From the NCBI RefSeq assembly GCF_024506395.1, contig NZ_JANIBO010000001.1, forward strand, positions 248,001 to 312,000: 64,000 bases of DNA, written 5' to 3'. The stretch is from Cetobacterium sp. NK01 (GTDB taxonomy: Bacteria > Fusobacteriota > Fusobacteriia > Fusobacteriales > Fusobacteriaceae). Numbering within the stretch: position 1 is the stretch's first letter; every line of letters starts with the position of its first letter. Below are positions 17,170-24,916 of the stretch, in pieces. The notes under the pieces were generated by a model that did not search any database, was not told the origin of the DNA, and worked only from the letters and a program-made list of their open reading frames with translations. The position numbers and the translations under genes are program-made.

Positions 17170-20004
17170 TTAGAATAATATATCTGCAATAGTTTTATCT
17201 AATTCTACTTTTAAATCGCTATCTTGTACTTCTTTATCTTCAATAACTTTTAAATTTTTAATCTTTAAATTATTCTTACTCTCATGTATCTTTTTTATTA
17301 AAGGATATAATTCTGAATAATTATTTTTTATAATTTGATATTGACTTTTATTTACTTCTAAATTATTTTCAATATATTTTCCTAAAGTAAATATCTTTTT
17401 TCTTAACCATTCACTTATATTTCCATCTTTCTTAGACAAATCATAAAGCTCATACCAATCATTTGCACTATAATTTTCTAAATCATTAAATGTTATTTCC
17501 TCTTCTAATAAATTTACTTCTAGTGGAATTTCATTAATTTTTTTATTTAAGGAGTTATCTACTTTTTGAACCTTATCTTTATACATATCCTCTATAAGTT
17601 TTTCATAAAATAATTCTATTTTTTCCAAACTCATATCTGTTAATGGTAACTTTAATTTTAATCTTGTCATTATATTTGAAAAATCTCTTTCTTGAGATGG
17701 TTTTAAGATTTTTCTTTTTTTACCCTCTATATAAATTTCTTTAAAATCAGATTCTGTGAAATTTCTTAATAATGGAATTAAATCATTTTTATTTTCTAAA
17801 AATTTTTCATAATCACTCCATTTACCAACTAATCTAAGCTCCTTTTTATTTTCTTGTATTTCATTTTCTTTTAAATCTATTTTAATTTCTTCTAATACAT
17901 CTTCTTTTTCTTTTATTACTTCTTTTTGTTCAACTTTATTAAATAGAGTTTTATGGTATCCTTCCATAAATTTTATGTATAATTCATTTATTTTATCAGT
18001 ATTTAATTTTGATAATGGAGTTCCCCATTTTAACCAAGTTATTACAGTTAAAATTTGTCTCTCATCAAATGTATTAAAAATATTTTTTTCTTTCCCTAAA
18101 GAAACAATTTTTCTAAAATCATTTTCTGAAAAAGTAGATAAATATTCACTTAACCTATCTTTATTTTTTAAATACTCATTGTAATCTGTACAACTCCATG
18201 TACTAGACCTTTCAATTGAATCTACCATTACTTTTTCTTTCTCTAAATTACTTTTACCTTCTTGCATCTTTAATAACTCTTTTGACACTCTTGCTTTTTC
18301 TATTTTTTCTTCAGTTATTTTTTTCTCTAAATTTTCTATCTTTATTTTTAACTCTTGGCATTTTAACCCTAACATCTCTTTTTTTAACAGCTCTTTTTCT
18401 AATTCCTTCTTCTCTTCACACAACGAAACTATCTCTTTTGATAGTTTTTCTTTTTCTTCTTTTTCCACTTCATTAACTTTTTTTAATTCTTTTAATTCTT
18501 TTTCTAAAACATTTTTTTCTTCTCCTACTTTTAACACTTCTTCTGATAATTTTTTCTTTTCTACTTTATCTTTAGTTGATTTTTCCGTTAAATCTTCTAA
18601 TGTTAATTTAAGTTCTTGGTATCTTAACTCTAACGTTGCTTTTTTTAACAGCTCTTTTTCTAATTCTTTCTTCTCTTCACACAACGAAACTATCTCTTTT
18701 GATAGTTTTTCTTTTTCTTCTTTTTCCACTTCATTAACTTTTTTTAATTCTTTTAACTCTTTTTCTAAAACATTTTTTTCTTCTCCTACTTTTAACACTT
18801 CTTCTGATAATTTTTTCTTTTCTACTTTATCTTTAGTTGATTTTTCCGTTAAATCTTCTAATGTTAATTTAAGTTCTTGGTATCTTAACTCTAACGTTGC
18901 TTTTTTTAACAGCTCTTTTTCTAATTCTTTCTTCTCTTCACACAACGAAACTATCTCTTTTGATAGTTTTTCTTTTTCTTTTTTTTCCACTTCATTAACT
19001 TTTTTTAATTCTTTTAACTCTTTTTCTAAAACATTTTTTTCTTCTCCTACTTTTAACACTTCTTCTGATAATTTTTTCTTTTCTACTTTATCTTTAGTTG
19101 ATTTTTCCGTTAAATCTTCTAATGTTAATTTAAGTTCTTGGTATCTTAACTCTAACGTTGCTTTTTTTAACAACTCTTTTTCTAATTCTTTCTTCTCTTC
19201 ACACAACGAAACTATCTCTTTTGATAGTTTTTCTTTTTCTTCTTTTTCCACTTCATTAACTTTTTTTAATTCTTTTAACTCTTTTTCTAAAACATTTTTT
19301 TCTTCTCCTACTTTTAACACTTCTTCTAATAATTTTTTCTTTTCTACTTTATCTTTAGTTGATTTTTCCGTTAAATCTTCTAATGTTAATTTAAGTTCTT
19401 GGTATCTTAACTCTAACGTTGCTTTTTTTAACAGCTCTTTTTCTAATTCTTTCTTCTCTTCACACAACGAAACTATCTCTTTTGATAGTTTTTCTTTTTC
19501 TTCTTTTTCCACTTCATTAACTTTTTTTAATTCTTTTAACTCTTTTTCTAAAACATTTTTTTCTTCTCCTACTTTTAACACTTCTTCTGATAATTTTTTC
19601 TTTTCTACTTTATCTTTAGTTGATTTTTCCGTTAAATCTTCTAATGTTAATTTAAGTTCTTGGCATCTTAAATCTAACGTTGCTTTTTTTAATAGCTCTT
19701 TTTCTAATTCTTTCTTCTCTTCACATAATAATTTTTTTTCATTTTCTAATTCTCTTTGGATAATTTTAATTTTTATTAATTCATCTTTTTGATTCTCATT
19801 TTCAATTTTCAAATTTTTCATATCTTTATCTTTCATTTGAATTTTTTCTTTTAAACTTTCAAAATTCTTTAACTCTTCTTGTAAAATCTCATTATTTTTT
19901 AATATACGAGCAAGTTCATTTTTTAAAAAATTACATTTTTCTATTGATTCATCTAAATCTTCTTCCAACTTTTTATCTCGAAACAACTCTTTCAATATTT
20001 TCAT
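17170..20004 (-). CDS. Repeat-amplified coiled-coil protein with three C-terminal modules
   Basis: 944 residues, very rich in Lys/Glu, with no signal peptide. Residues ~1-95 are irregular coiled coil. Then come five 87-residue repeats, nearly identical (each holding LCEEKKELEKELLKK and LTLEDLTEKS), and a sixth degenerate unit. After a break (SSTWSCTDYNEYL) there are three related ~80-residue helical modules: one from WSCTDYNEYLKNK, one from KWSDYEKFLENK, and a more distant one from ENYSANDWYELYD. The first two share an NDF/SDF, ER-I and LS/DM layout. I know no such protein in Dnd or Ssp systems. It lies 8 bp after sspA and 21 bp before the helicase, so it is clearly operonic. A scaffold, filament or phage-sensing role is possible but speculative. 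Confidence 0.85.
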   Translation of the reverse strand: MKILKELFRDKKLEEDLDESIEKCNFLKNELARILKNNEILQEELKNFESLKEKIQMKDKDMKNLKIENENQKDELIKIKIIQRELENEKKLLCEEKKELEKELLKKATLDLRCQELKLTLEDLTEKSTKDKVEKKKLSEEVLKVGEEKNVLEKELKELKKVNEVEKEEKEKLSKEIVSLCEEKKELEKELLKKATLELRYQELKLTLEDLTEKSTKDKVEKKKLLEEVLKVGEEKNVLEKELKELKKVNEVEKEEKEKLSKEIVSLCEEKKELEKELLKKATLELRYQELKLTLEDLTEKSTKDKVEKKKLSEEVLKVGEEKNVLEKELKELKKVNEVEKKEKEKLSKEIVSLCEEKKELEKELLKKATLELRYQELKLTLEDLTEKSTKDKVEKKKLSEEVLKVGEEKNVLEKELKELKKVNEVEKEEKEKLSKEIVSLCEEKKELEKELLKKATLELRYQELKLTLEDLTEKSTKDKVEKKKLSEEVLKVGEEKNVLEKELKELKKVNEVEKEEKEKLSKEIVSLCEEKKELEKELLKKEMLGLKCQELKIKIENLEKKITEEKIEKARVSKELLKMQEGKSNLEKEKVMVDSIERSSTWSCTDYNEYLKNKDRLSEYLSTFSENDFRKIVSLGKEKNIFNTFDERQILTVITWLKWGTPLSKLNTDKINELYIKFMEGYHKTLFNKVEQKEVIKEKEDVLEEIKIDLKENEIQENKKELRLVGKWSDYEKFLENKNDLIPLLRNFTESDFKEIYIEGKKRKILKPSQERDFSNIMTRLKLKLPLTDMSLEKIELFYEKLIEDMYKDKVQKVDNSLNKKINEIPLEVNLLEEEITFNDLENYSANDWYELYDLSKKDGNISEWLRKKIFTLGKYIENNLEVNKSQYQIIKNNYSELYPLIKKIHESKNNLKIKNLKVIEDKEVQDSDLKVELDKTIADILF
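18419..19723. repeat. Five 261-bp tandem repeats within the coiled-coil gene
   Basis: The marker CACAACGAAAC recurs at 18419, 18680, 18941, 19202 and 19463, exactly 261 bp apart, and is replaced by a diverged form at 19722. Units differ by only a few bases (for example one EE to KE change and one S to L change). 261 is a multiple of 3, so changes in copy number keep the frame. Confidence 0.95.
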
Positions 20005-20012
20005 AGCCTCTC

Positions 20013-21149
20013 CTAAAATATACTTTCTAAAACCTCTGTTAGTTTGTATAAATCCTCTTCATCATTAAAATATCCAACTGATAATCTTAAAGTTCCGTTT
20101 TTATCGGTCTCCATATGTTTATGGGCTAAAGGAGCACAGTGAAGACCTCTTCTCGTTATTATTCCCCCATCATTAAAAATATTTTCTAATTCTTGTGGGG
20201 TATAATCATTAGCTTCTATTGAGATAACTCCAACATTATTTTCTCTATCTGATAAAATTTTCAAATCATATGAATATTCTTCTAAAAGATCATATAAATC
20301 TCTTATGTTTTTCTGCTTTTTATTTTTTATATTTTCTATCCCAATTTTCAAAAGTTCATCAGTTGATATCTTAAGACCAATTATCCCTAATATATTTGGA
20401 CTTCCCGCTTCAAATCTCTCTGGAAGCTCCTCTGGCATGTCTTCATCTTCAGAATTAATTCCTGTACCACCATATAATAGTGGTTTTAGATGAACATTTT
20501 TATTATAGATATATCCTCCTATTCCTGACGGCCCATATAAATTTTTGTGTCCTGCAAAAACTATAAAATCTGAAGAAATAGAGATTTCTGAAAAATCTAA
20601 AACTCCTCCAGTTTGCGTTGCATCTAAAATTGTTATAGCATCATATTTTTTTCCCTCTTCAAATATATCTTTTACTGGTAAAATATTTCCAAAAACATTT
20701 GATGCATGATTACATATTATTAAATCTGGTTTTTTTGACATAAATTGAAGTTTCATATTTTCAAAATCTAAATCAAATCTATGAAATTTTAAAACTTTTA
20801 TATCTATATTTTTCTCTTTTATAACTCTTTTTAAAACTCTATAGACTGAATTGTGTTCAAAAGGTGATATGTAAACTGTTTTTATATTAGTATAATCTAA
20901 TCCCAATATAATTTCGTTTAATGAAAATGTAGCAGATGAATTTAGTATTACTTCATTTTTAGTCTTAAATATTGTTTTTATATTTTTTATCAAATTCTCT
21001 TTTATAGATTTTGCATCTTTACTTTTTTCTGAGTTATTTCGTGAAAAATTAACTCCATACTTTTCATAAATATTCATAGTATCCTCATAAAAATTTTTAA
21101 ATTTAGGATAAGATGTTGATGCATTGTCAAAATAAGTTATATTTTTCAT
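20013..21149 (-). CDS. sspA: Cysteine desulfurase of the phosphorothioation system
   Basis: 378-residue class-V aminotransferase fold. PLP ligands are visible: His149 (NHAS), Asp176 (DATQ) and Lys202 in the AGHKN loop. The nucleophilic Cys338 lies in RRGLHCAP, which carries sulfur as persulfide. SspA/DndA-type enzymes take sulfur from L-cysteine and pass it to the SspD/DndC partner. Close relatives act in Fe-S assembly (IscS, SufS), but here the gene opens a phosphorothioation operon and no Fe-S scaffold gene is adjacent. GGGAGA lies before the ATG. The leader contains a strong terminator-like hairpin. Confidence 0.85.
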   Translation of the reverse strand: MKNITYFDNASTSYPKFKNFYEDTMNIYEKYGVNFSRNNSEKSKDAKSIKENLIKNIKTIFKTKNEVILNSSATFSLNEIILGLDYTNIKTVYISPFEHNSVYRVLKRVIKEKNIDIKVLKFHRFDLDFENMKLQFMSKKPDLIICNHASNVFGNILPVKDIFEEGKKYDAITILDATQTGGVLDFSEISISSDFIVFAGHKNLYGPSGIGGYIYNKNVHLKPLLYGGTGINSEDEDMPEELPERFEAGSPNILGIIGLKISTDELLKIGIENIKNKKQKNIRDLYDLLEEYSYDLKILSDRENNVGVISIEANDYTPQELENIFNDGGIITRRGLHCAPLAHKHMETDKNGTLRLSVGYFNDEEDLYKLTEVLESIF

Positions 21150-21172
21150 TATTTTCTCCCAATAAAGACAAA

Positions 21173-21205
21173 AAAGGACTAATTTTTGATAAAAATTAGT
21201 CCTTT
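21173..21205 (-). terminator. Strong hairpin terminator in front of sspA
   Basis: Perfect 15-bp stem AAAGGACTAATTTTT / AAAAATTAGTCCTTT with a 3-nt loop. On the minus strand it is followed by a run of seven T. It lies only ~24 bp before the sspA start and could end the upstream gene or attenuate sspA. Confidence 0.85.
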
Positions 21206-21240
21206 AATCTTTTTTATATTTTTTCTAAACTTTTCTATTT

Positions 21241-21301
21241 AATTTTTATCATCTTTAAAACACTATTTTTAGCACTATTATAGCACTAAATGATAAAAAT
21301 T
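21241..21301 (-). promoter_or_regulatory. Candidate sspA promoter/operator
   Basis: A -10 element TATAAT lies on the minus strand at 21282-21277 with no good -35. It is straddled by the direct repeat TAGTGCTA (two copies, 11-bp spacing). A perfect 12-bp inverted repeat, AATTTTTATCAT (21241-21252) and ATGATAAAAATT (21290-21301), encloses the whole element. Confidence 0.5.
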
Positions 21302-21316
21302 AATACCTAAAATTTT

Positions 21317-21901
21317 TTATTTTTTTATTCTTTTTAAAATTCTATCTTTTAAATCAATATCTTTCTCTATCTTTTTATTAGTAAGTCTTTCTAAAGCAGA
21401 TAGATTTCCATAACGACAGATATCATTCATCTCGCTTTCTGTAAGAGTACTTGTTGTTTTTGACATCAACTCTTGAAAACGTCTTTTATTAGATATAAAT
21501 TCTTCTATGCAACTTTCCTCTTTCGTAGAGAACAGATTATAAAAATCACTTACATAATCTTTAGGAGCAACATATGGATTTTCATTTGGAATAAACATAA
21601 TTCTCATGTTAGATCCTCTAGTTACATGATGTAAAGTTTTATCTGGTGCTTCCCAAACTGCAAAAGCTTGTTTTTCAAAAAGAATATCTGACTCTAAAAT
21701 CGATACTCCATATACAATTTTTCCACCGTGTAAGTCTATATATTTTGCAACAGTTTCAAAAGAATCATTAATATTGTATTTTCTTATTTGAATATTATGA
21801 TCTAATTTACGAGTTAAAAAAACATAATTTTTAGAATGGATAAATTGTTCTAATTCATTGTAAATAACTTCTGGACAGTTTAATTTTGAGTGAGATTTCA
21901 T
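21317..21901 (-). CDS. Hypothetical protein with a YGV/WEAPD-type domain
   Basis: 194 residues from ATG 21901, chosen because GGAGG lies 7 nt upstream; the longer frame to 21922 lacks one. The section GKIVYGVSIL, AFAVWEAPD, HHVTRG and IMFIPNE resembles a module seen in SEC-C-containing and related uncharacterised proteins, where it reads roughly GWxIxEWP...HAVWxxPDG...DITP...FLPD. There is no signal peptide. The C-terminal helix is basic. It ends ~110 bp upstream of the sspA hairpin and is probably not part of the ssp operon. The function is unknown. Confidence 0.7.
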   Translation of the reverse strand: MKSHSKLNCPEVIYNELEQFIHSKNYVFLTRKLDHNIQIRKYNINDSFETVAKYIDLHGGKIVYGVSILESDILFEKQAFAVWEAPDKTLHHVTRGSNMRIMFIPNENPYVAPKDYVSDFYNLFSTKEESCIEEFISNKRRFQELMSKTTSTLTESEMNDICRYGNLSALERLTNKKIEKDIDLKDRILKRIKK

Positions 21902-21996
21902 TATTGCCTCCAAAAAAATCAAATATTTTTTGATTTTACTTATATTATACCCCGTATAAGAAACATTTACAACAAATGATTGAATTTAAAACTTTT

Positions 21997-22701
21997 TTAA
22001 CACAAACTCTTCTTTGAATCCATCTTAGTTGCTAAATATAAAAACGGTGTATCCATAGCTGCAACTATCCATTTTAATATATATGTGCTTAAAAATATCT
22101 CAAACATAACTTCAAAAGAGAAAATTCCAGTAAAAGCTAAAGTTGTAAATAAAATATTATCCACTAGTTGACTTACCATAGTACTTCCATTGTTTCTAAC
22201 CCATAGATGTTTTGGAAACTTCTCTTTTAAAACCTTATATAAATATATGTCCACATGTTGAGATATTGCATAAGACACAAGTCCTACTATCATAAATCTT
22301 GGAAATAATCCAAAGATTGATTTTAGATTACTATGCATTTCTAATCCGTCAGCTTCTGGAGTAAACATAAGAGCAAAGTTTATCATAAATGCTATAACTA
22401 TATTAGTAAAAAATCCTATCCAAATAGCTTTCTTAGCCTCTTTTTCTCCATATTTTTCAGAAAGTATATCCGTAACTAAAAATGCACTGGCATAAGGTAT
22501 ATTTCCTAGTGAAGCATGCAGACCAAAAAGTTTAACTAAAACCATTACCTCAACACTTGCTATAAACATAGATATTGGAATCCAAATAAAAAGTCCCGTT
22601 TTTCCAAAACATTTATAAGCACCTAAAACTATTATAAAACTTAAAAATAGTTTTATTATCCATAACATCTCATTTTGTAGTAACATTCCATTCATCATCA
22701 T
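21997..22701 (-). CDS. Queuosine precursor transporter (YhhQ family)
   Basis: 234-residue inner-membrane protein with about six hydrophobic segments. Family marks are FLVTDILSEKYGEKEAKKA in the middle and NNGSTMVSQLVDNILFTTLAF near residue 170, which define the VUT/YhhQ group. Members import preQ0, preQ1 or queuine for tRNA modification. The gene starts 1 bp after the nucleoside hydrolase stop, so both are co-transcribed from a leader with a candidate preQ1 riboswitch. That arrangement suits salvage of queuosine or its base. Confidence 0.88.
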   Translation of the reverse strand: MMMNGMLLQNEMLWIIKLFLSFIIVLGAYKCFGKTGLFIWIPISMFIASVEVMVLVKLFGLHASLGNIPYASAFLVTDILSEKYGEKEAKKAIWIGFFTNIVIAFMINFALMFTPEADGLEMHSNLKSIFGLFPRFMIVGLVSYAISQHVDIYLYKVLKEKFPKHLWVRNNGSTMVSQLVDNILFTTLAFTGIFSFEVMFEIFLSTYILKWIVAAMDTPFLYLATKMDSKKSLC

Positions 22702-22702
22702 A

Positions 22703-23668
22703 TTAATACCCCTTTAACACTATTTCATTATCTTTTTTATTTTCAGGAAAAACTCTATTAAAGAAAAGCTCAAAAAATCTTTTCTCATCTACCTCTGTAT
22801 TTATAAATACATTTGGTGTTTTTCTATAAAAATCTCCAATATCTATAAGTGTTTGCCCAATAGCTCTTCCATTTTCAACACATTCTAAGTGAGTTAAAAC
22901 TCCATTACATAGATTTGGTTCTATAAAATAAGCTACTGCTAAAGGATCGTTTATAACACACCCCAAAGTTCTTTCTTGCATCCAATGAAAGTCAACATAA
23001 AATCCTGTTATATTATAAATAAAATCAGCTATTTCATTTTTCATCAGCTTTAAATACTCTCTATAGTTCGGCGTTAAAACTATTTTTCTAGTTACATCTA
23101 GCGGAATAAGTTCTATTGGCTTATCTATGTTTTCAAAAACAATATTTACTGATTCTGGATCTACCCAGTAGTTAAATTCAGCTACTTGTGAACAATTCCC
23201 ATTAGTTCTAAAAGCACCTCCCATGGAAACAATTCTTTCAGCTCTTTTTAAAATATCTTTTTCTCTCTCCACAGCCTTTGCTAAATTTGTCATTGGACCT
23301 AATGCTATTATAGATATGTCATCACTGTCTTTTAAAGTTTCAATAAGATAATCCACAGCTCCTAATTTAATGGTATCTTTTGGAATATTAACTTCTGGTA
23401 AAATATCTCCAACTCCATCATCTCCATGAGTATCTTGAGCTGTTACTAACTCTCTTTTAATCGGATTATTATCTCCTAAGTAAATAGGAATATCCTCTCT
23501 TTTTAGCAACTTTAAAACTCGATAAGCATTAACTCCTCCAATTTCCACTGGAACATTTCCAGCACAAATAGTAATTCCAATAACATCTAGCTCTGGTGAT
23601 TTCAGTGCTAAAATAAGTGCCAGTGAATCGTCAATTCCTGGATCACAATCAATAATTATTCTTTTCAT
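22703..23668 (-). CDS. Nucleoside hydrolase, possible queuosine hydrolase
   Basis: 321-residue inosine-uridine-type nucleoside hydrolase. The Ca-binding N-terminus DCDPGIDDSLAL is intact, as is DTHGDDGVGD; the later region ALGPMTNLA and VEFNYWVDPESVN-like segment are typical. The enzyme splits the N-glycosidic bond of ribonucleosides in the cytosol. Coupling with a YhhQ transporter and a preQ1-type leader suggests it acts on queuosine, as QueK does in Clostridioides; otherwise it is a generic IunH/Rih enzyme. The start is ATG 23668 with GGGAGAGG upstream; an in-frame extension to 23758 runs through the riboswitch and terminator and is not coding. Confidence 0.85.
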   Translation of the reverse strand: MKRIIIDCDPGIDDSLALILALKSPELDVIGITICAGNVPVEIGGVNAYRVLKLLKREDIPIYLGDNNPIKRELVTAQDTHGDDGVGDILPEVNIPKDTIKLGAVDYLIETLKDSDDISIIALGPMTNLAKAVEREKDILKRAERIVSMGGAFRTNGNCSQVAEFNYWVDPESVNIVFENIDKPIELIPLDVTRKIVLTPNYREYLKLMKNEIADFIYNITGFYVDFHWMQERTLGCVINDPLAVAYFIEPNLCNGVLTHLECVENGRAIGQTLIDIGDFYRKTPNVFINTEVDEKRFFELFFNRVFPENKKDNEIVLKGY

Positions 23669-23698
23669 AACCTCTCCCTTTTTGGGCTCCATGCAAAT

Positions 23699-23723
23699 AA
23701 AAAAGGCTAGAATAAACCTAGCC
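23699..23723 (-). terminator. Riboswitch expression-platform terminator
   Basis: GGCTAG (23723-23718) pairs with CTAGCC (23710-23705) and is followed by six T (23704-23699) on the minus strand. It starts ~6 nt after the aptamer tail and ends ~30 nt before the hydrolase start. Confidence 0.8.
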
Positions 23724-23729
23724 CTTTTG

Positions 23730-23764
23730 CTGGTTTTTTTTACAGATGGATCTCCCAAACATCT
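23730..23764 (-). ncRNA. Candidate preQ1-I riboswitch aptamer
   Basis: On the minus strand, P1 AGATG (23764-23760) pairs with CATCT (23748-23744) around an 11-nt loop beginning TTTGG. A purine-rich tail GTAAAAAAAACCAG follows. Tail CCAG can pair with loop TTGG, giving the H-type pseudoknot of the class I preQ1 aptamer. The layout (5-bp stem, 11-nt loop, A-rich tail) matches the Bacillus example closely, but several loop bases differ. The downstream genes concern queuosine, which supports the call. Confidence 0.68.
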
Positions 23765-23789
23765 TTTTTTATAAATTTAATTCTCAAAA

Positions 23790-23818
23790 AGTATATCATC
23801 TCTTTTAGAATTTTTCAA
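23790..23818 (-). promoter_or_regulatory. Promoter of the queuosine salvage operon
   Basis: On the minus strand: -35 TTGAAA (23818-23813), 17-bp spacer, -10 TATACT (23795-23790). Transcription would start about 20 nt before the riboswitch stem. Confidence 0.75.
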
Positions 23819-23828
23819 CTAAATATAG

Positions 23829-24140
23829 TTACAGCTTTATAATATAAAATTTTACTCCATTTACTACAACTGTATCCTCTTTTTTTCTATTAATTTTATC
23901 AAATTTACTATGAGTATATCTTCTCGCTAATTTAGCTGGATAATCTTTTGAAGTTTTAATAGATATTAACTCAATTGTGCTCAGAAGCTCAACTCTGTCA
24001 CTTGATACTAAATAATCATCTGTACCATGTGAAAATAAAACTCCTTTATAATAACCATCTGGCTTTATCATTTTAAAATTAAAATTCTTTCCTGTTTGTT
24101 TTACTATATATTGCCCTAAAGCAGATATTTTTTCCTTCAT
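23829..24140 (-). CDS. Hypothetical basic protein
   Basis: 103 residues, soluble, pI clearly basic, no signal peptide. Segments GYYKGVLFSHGTDDYLVSS and VVVNGVKFYIIKL suggest a small beta-rich fold, but I recognise no family. AGAGGT lies 5 nt before the ATG. Its stop precedes the queuosine promoter by ~10 bp. It is ~19 bp downstream of the cupredoxin gene's start codon region on the same strand and may be transcribed on its own or from upstream. Confidence 0.6.
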   Translation of the reverse strand: MKEKISALGQYIVKQTGKNFNFKMIKPDGYYKGVLFSHGTDDYLVSSDRVELLSTIELISIKTSKDYPAKLARRYTHSKFDKINRKKEDTVVVNGVKFYIIKL

Positions 24141-24159
24141 TTTTACCTCTTTTATATTT

Positions 24160-24486
24160 TTATTCTACTTTTATTTTTAAAAGCATTTTTTTATGTCCTG
24201 ATCCACATGGAACTGTACATTTCCCTGTATAATCTCCAACTTTAGTAGGTTTTATCTCCACTGATTCTGGCTTTCCTGGAGATGCTTCTAGATTAAATCC
24301 TAGCTCTTTTGACCCAAGTCCATGATCGCCATCTTTACTTACTAAAGTTAATTTTACAGGTTCATCTTTTTTTAAAACAATCTCTTTTGGCTCATATCCC
24401 CAATCATAAGCTACAATTTGAATCTCTTTTCCTAAAAGTGTTGCTGATAAAAGTGTACATAGTCCTAAAATTTTAAATATCTTCAT
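24160..24486 (-). CDS. Periplasmic cupredoxin with CuA-type copper motif
   Basis: 108 residues. A signal peptide (residues 1-19, ending TLLGK) precedes a single cupredoxin beta-sandwich. Copper ligands follow the CuA spacing: His55, then Cys90-x3-Cys94-x3-His98-x2-Met101, as in cytochrome c oxidase subunit II and nitrous-oxide reductase. It lacks the N-terminal transmembrane hairpin of CoxB, so it is a soluble exported protein. It may handle electrons or copper in the periplasm. No oxidase gene is nearby, so copper binding or delivery is as likely as respiration. AGGAGG precedes the ATG. Confidence 0.82.
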   Translation of the reverse strand: MKIFKILGLCTLLSATLLGKEIQIVAYDWGYEPKEIVLKKDEPVKLTLVSKDGDHGLGSKELGFNLEASPGKPESVEIKPTKVGDYTGKCTVPCGSGHKKMLLKIKVE

Positions 24487-24529
24487 TTTTTACCTCCTAA
24501 ACTTAAAATAAGTTAAAAGGTATTACCAT

Positions 24530-24904
24530 CTAAATCTCTTTTTTCATTTTTTCGCAAAATGTTTTTGCTTTTAAACTGCTTTCATCTATATCTAACTCTA
24601 TTTTTTTTATAGAGTTATCCTCTTCAGATAAGTGAGTTAAAATAAAATATCCTAACCCCCTATTTTGATATTTTGGACAAATAAAAAGTTTTTTAACTTT
24701 AAATGTTCCACAATTATCTTGCTCTTTTAAAAATATTGCACCAATAATCTCTTTTTCTAAAAAAATAACTTTTCCAACACTATTTTCTGCTATATTTTTA
24801 AAATCTTCATATGTTTCTTTTATTAAACTTCTTCTAAATGCATTTCTATTTATGTTCCAAAGAATATTTAAATCTCCTGCTTTAAACTCTTTAATTTCTA
24901 TCAT
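24530..24904 (-). CDS. GNAT-family N-acetyltransferase
   Basis: 124 residues, somewhat short for the family. The acetyl-CoA-binding motif A is KLFICPKYQNRGLGYFIL (RGLG loop). Beta strands KVIFLEKEIIGAIFL precede it. The tail is cut soon after FCEKMKK, but enough remains for the fold. The acceptor substrate cannot be predicted. It sits 12 bp downstream of the large GGDEF-EAL gene and 44 bp upstream of the cupredoxin gene, on the same strand, so these may share transcripts. Confidence 0.8.
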   Translation of the reverse strand: MIEIKEFKAGDLNILWNINRNAFRRSLIKETYEDFKNIAENSVGKVIFLEKEIIGAIFLKEQDNCGTFKVKKLFICPKYQNRGLGYFILTHLSEEDNSIKKIELDIDESSLKAKTFCEKMKKEI

Positions 24905-24916
24905 TTTCTCTCTCCT

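Noticed and set aside
18419-19723. CRISPR array or mobile repeat
   Set aside because: Units are 261 bp, contiguous and in-frame coding; there are no spacers.
23669-23758. N-terminal extension of the nucleoside hydrolase to 23758
   Set aside because: It would be read through the riboswitch and terminator; the ATG at 23668 has a strong site and matches the family start.
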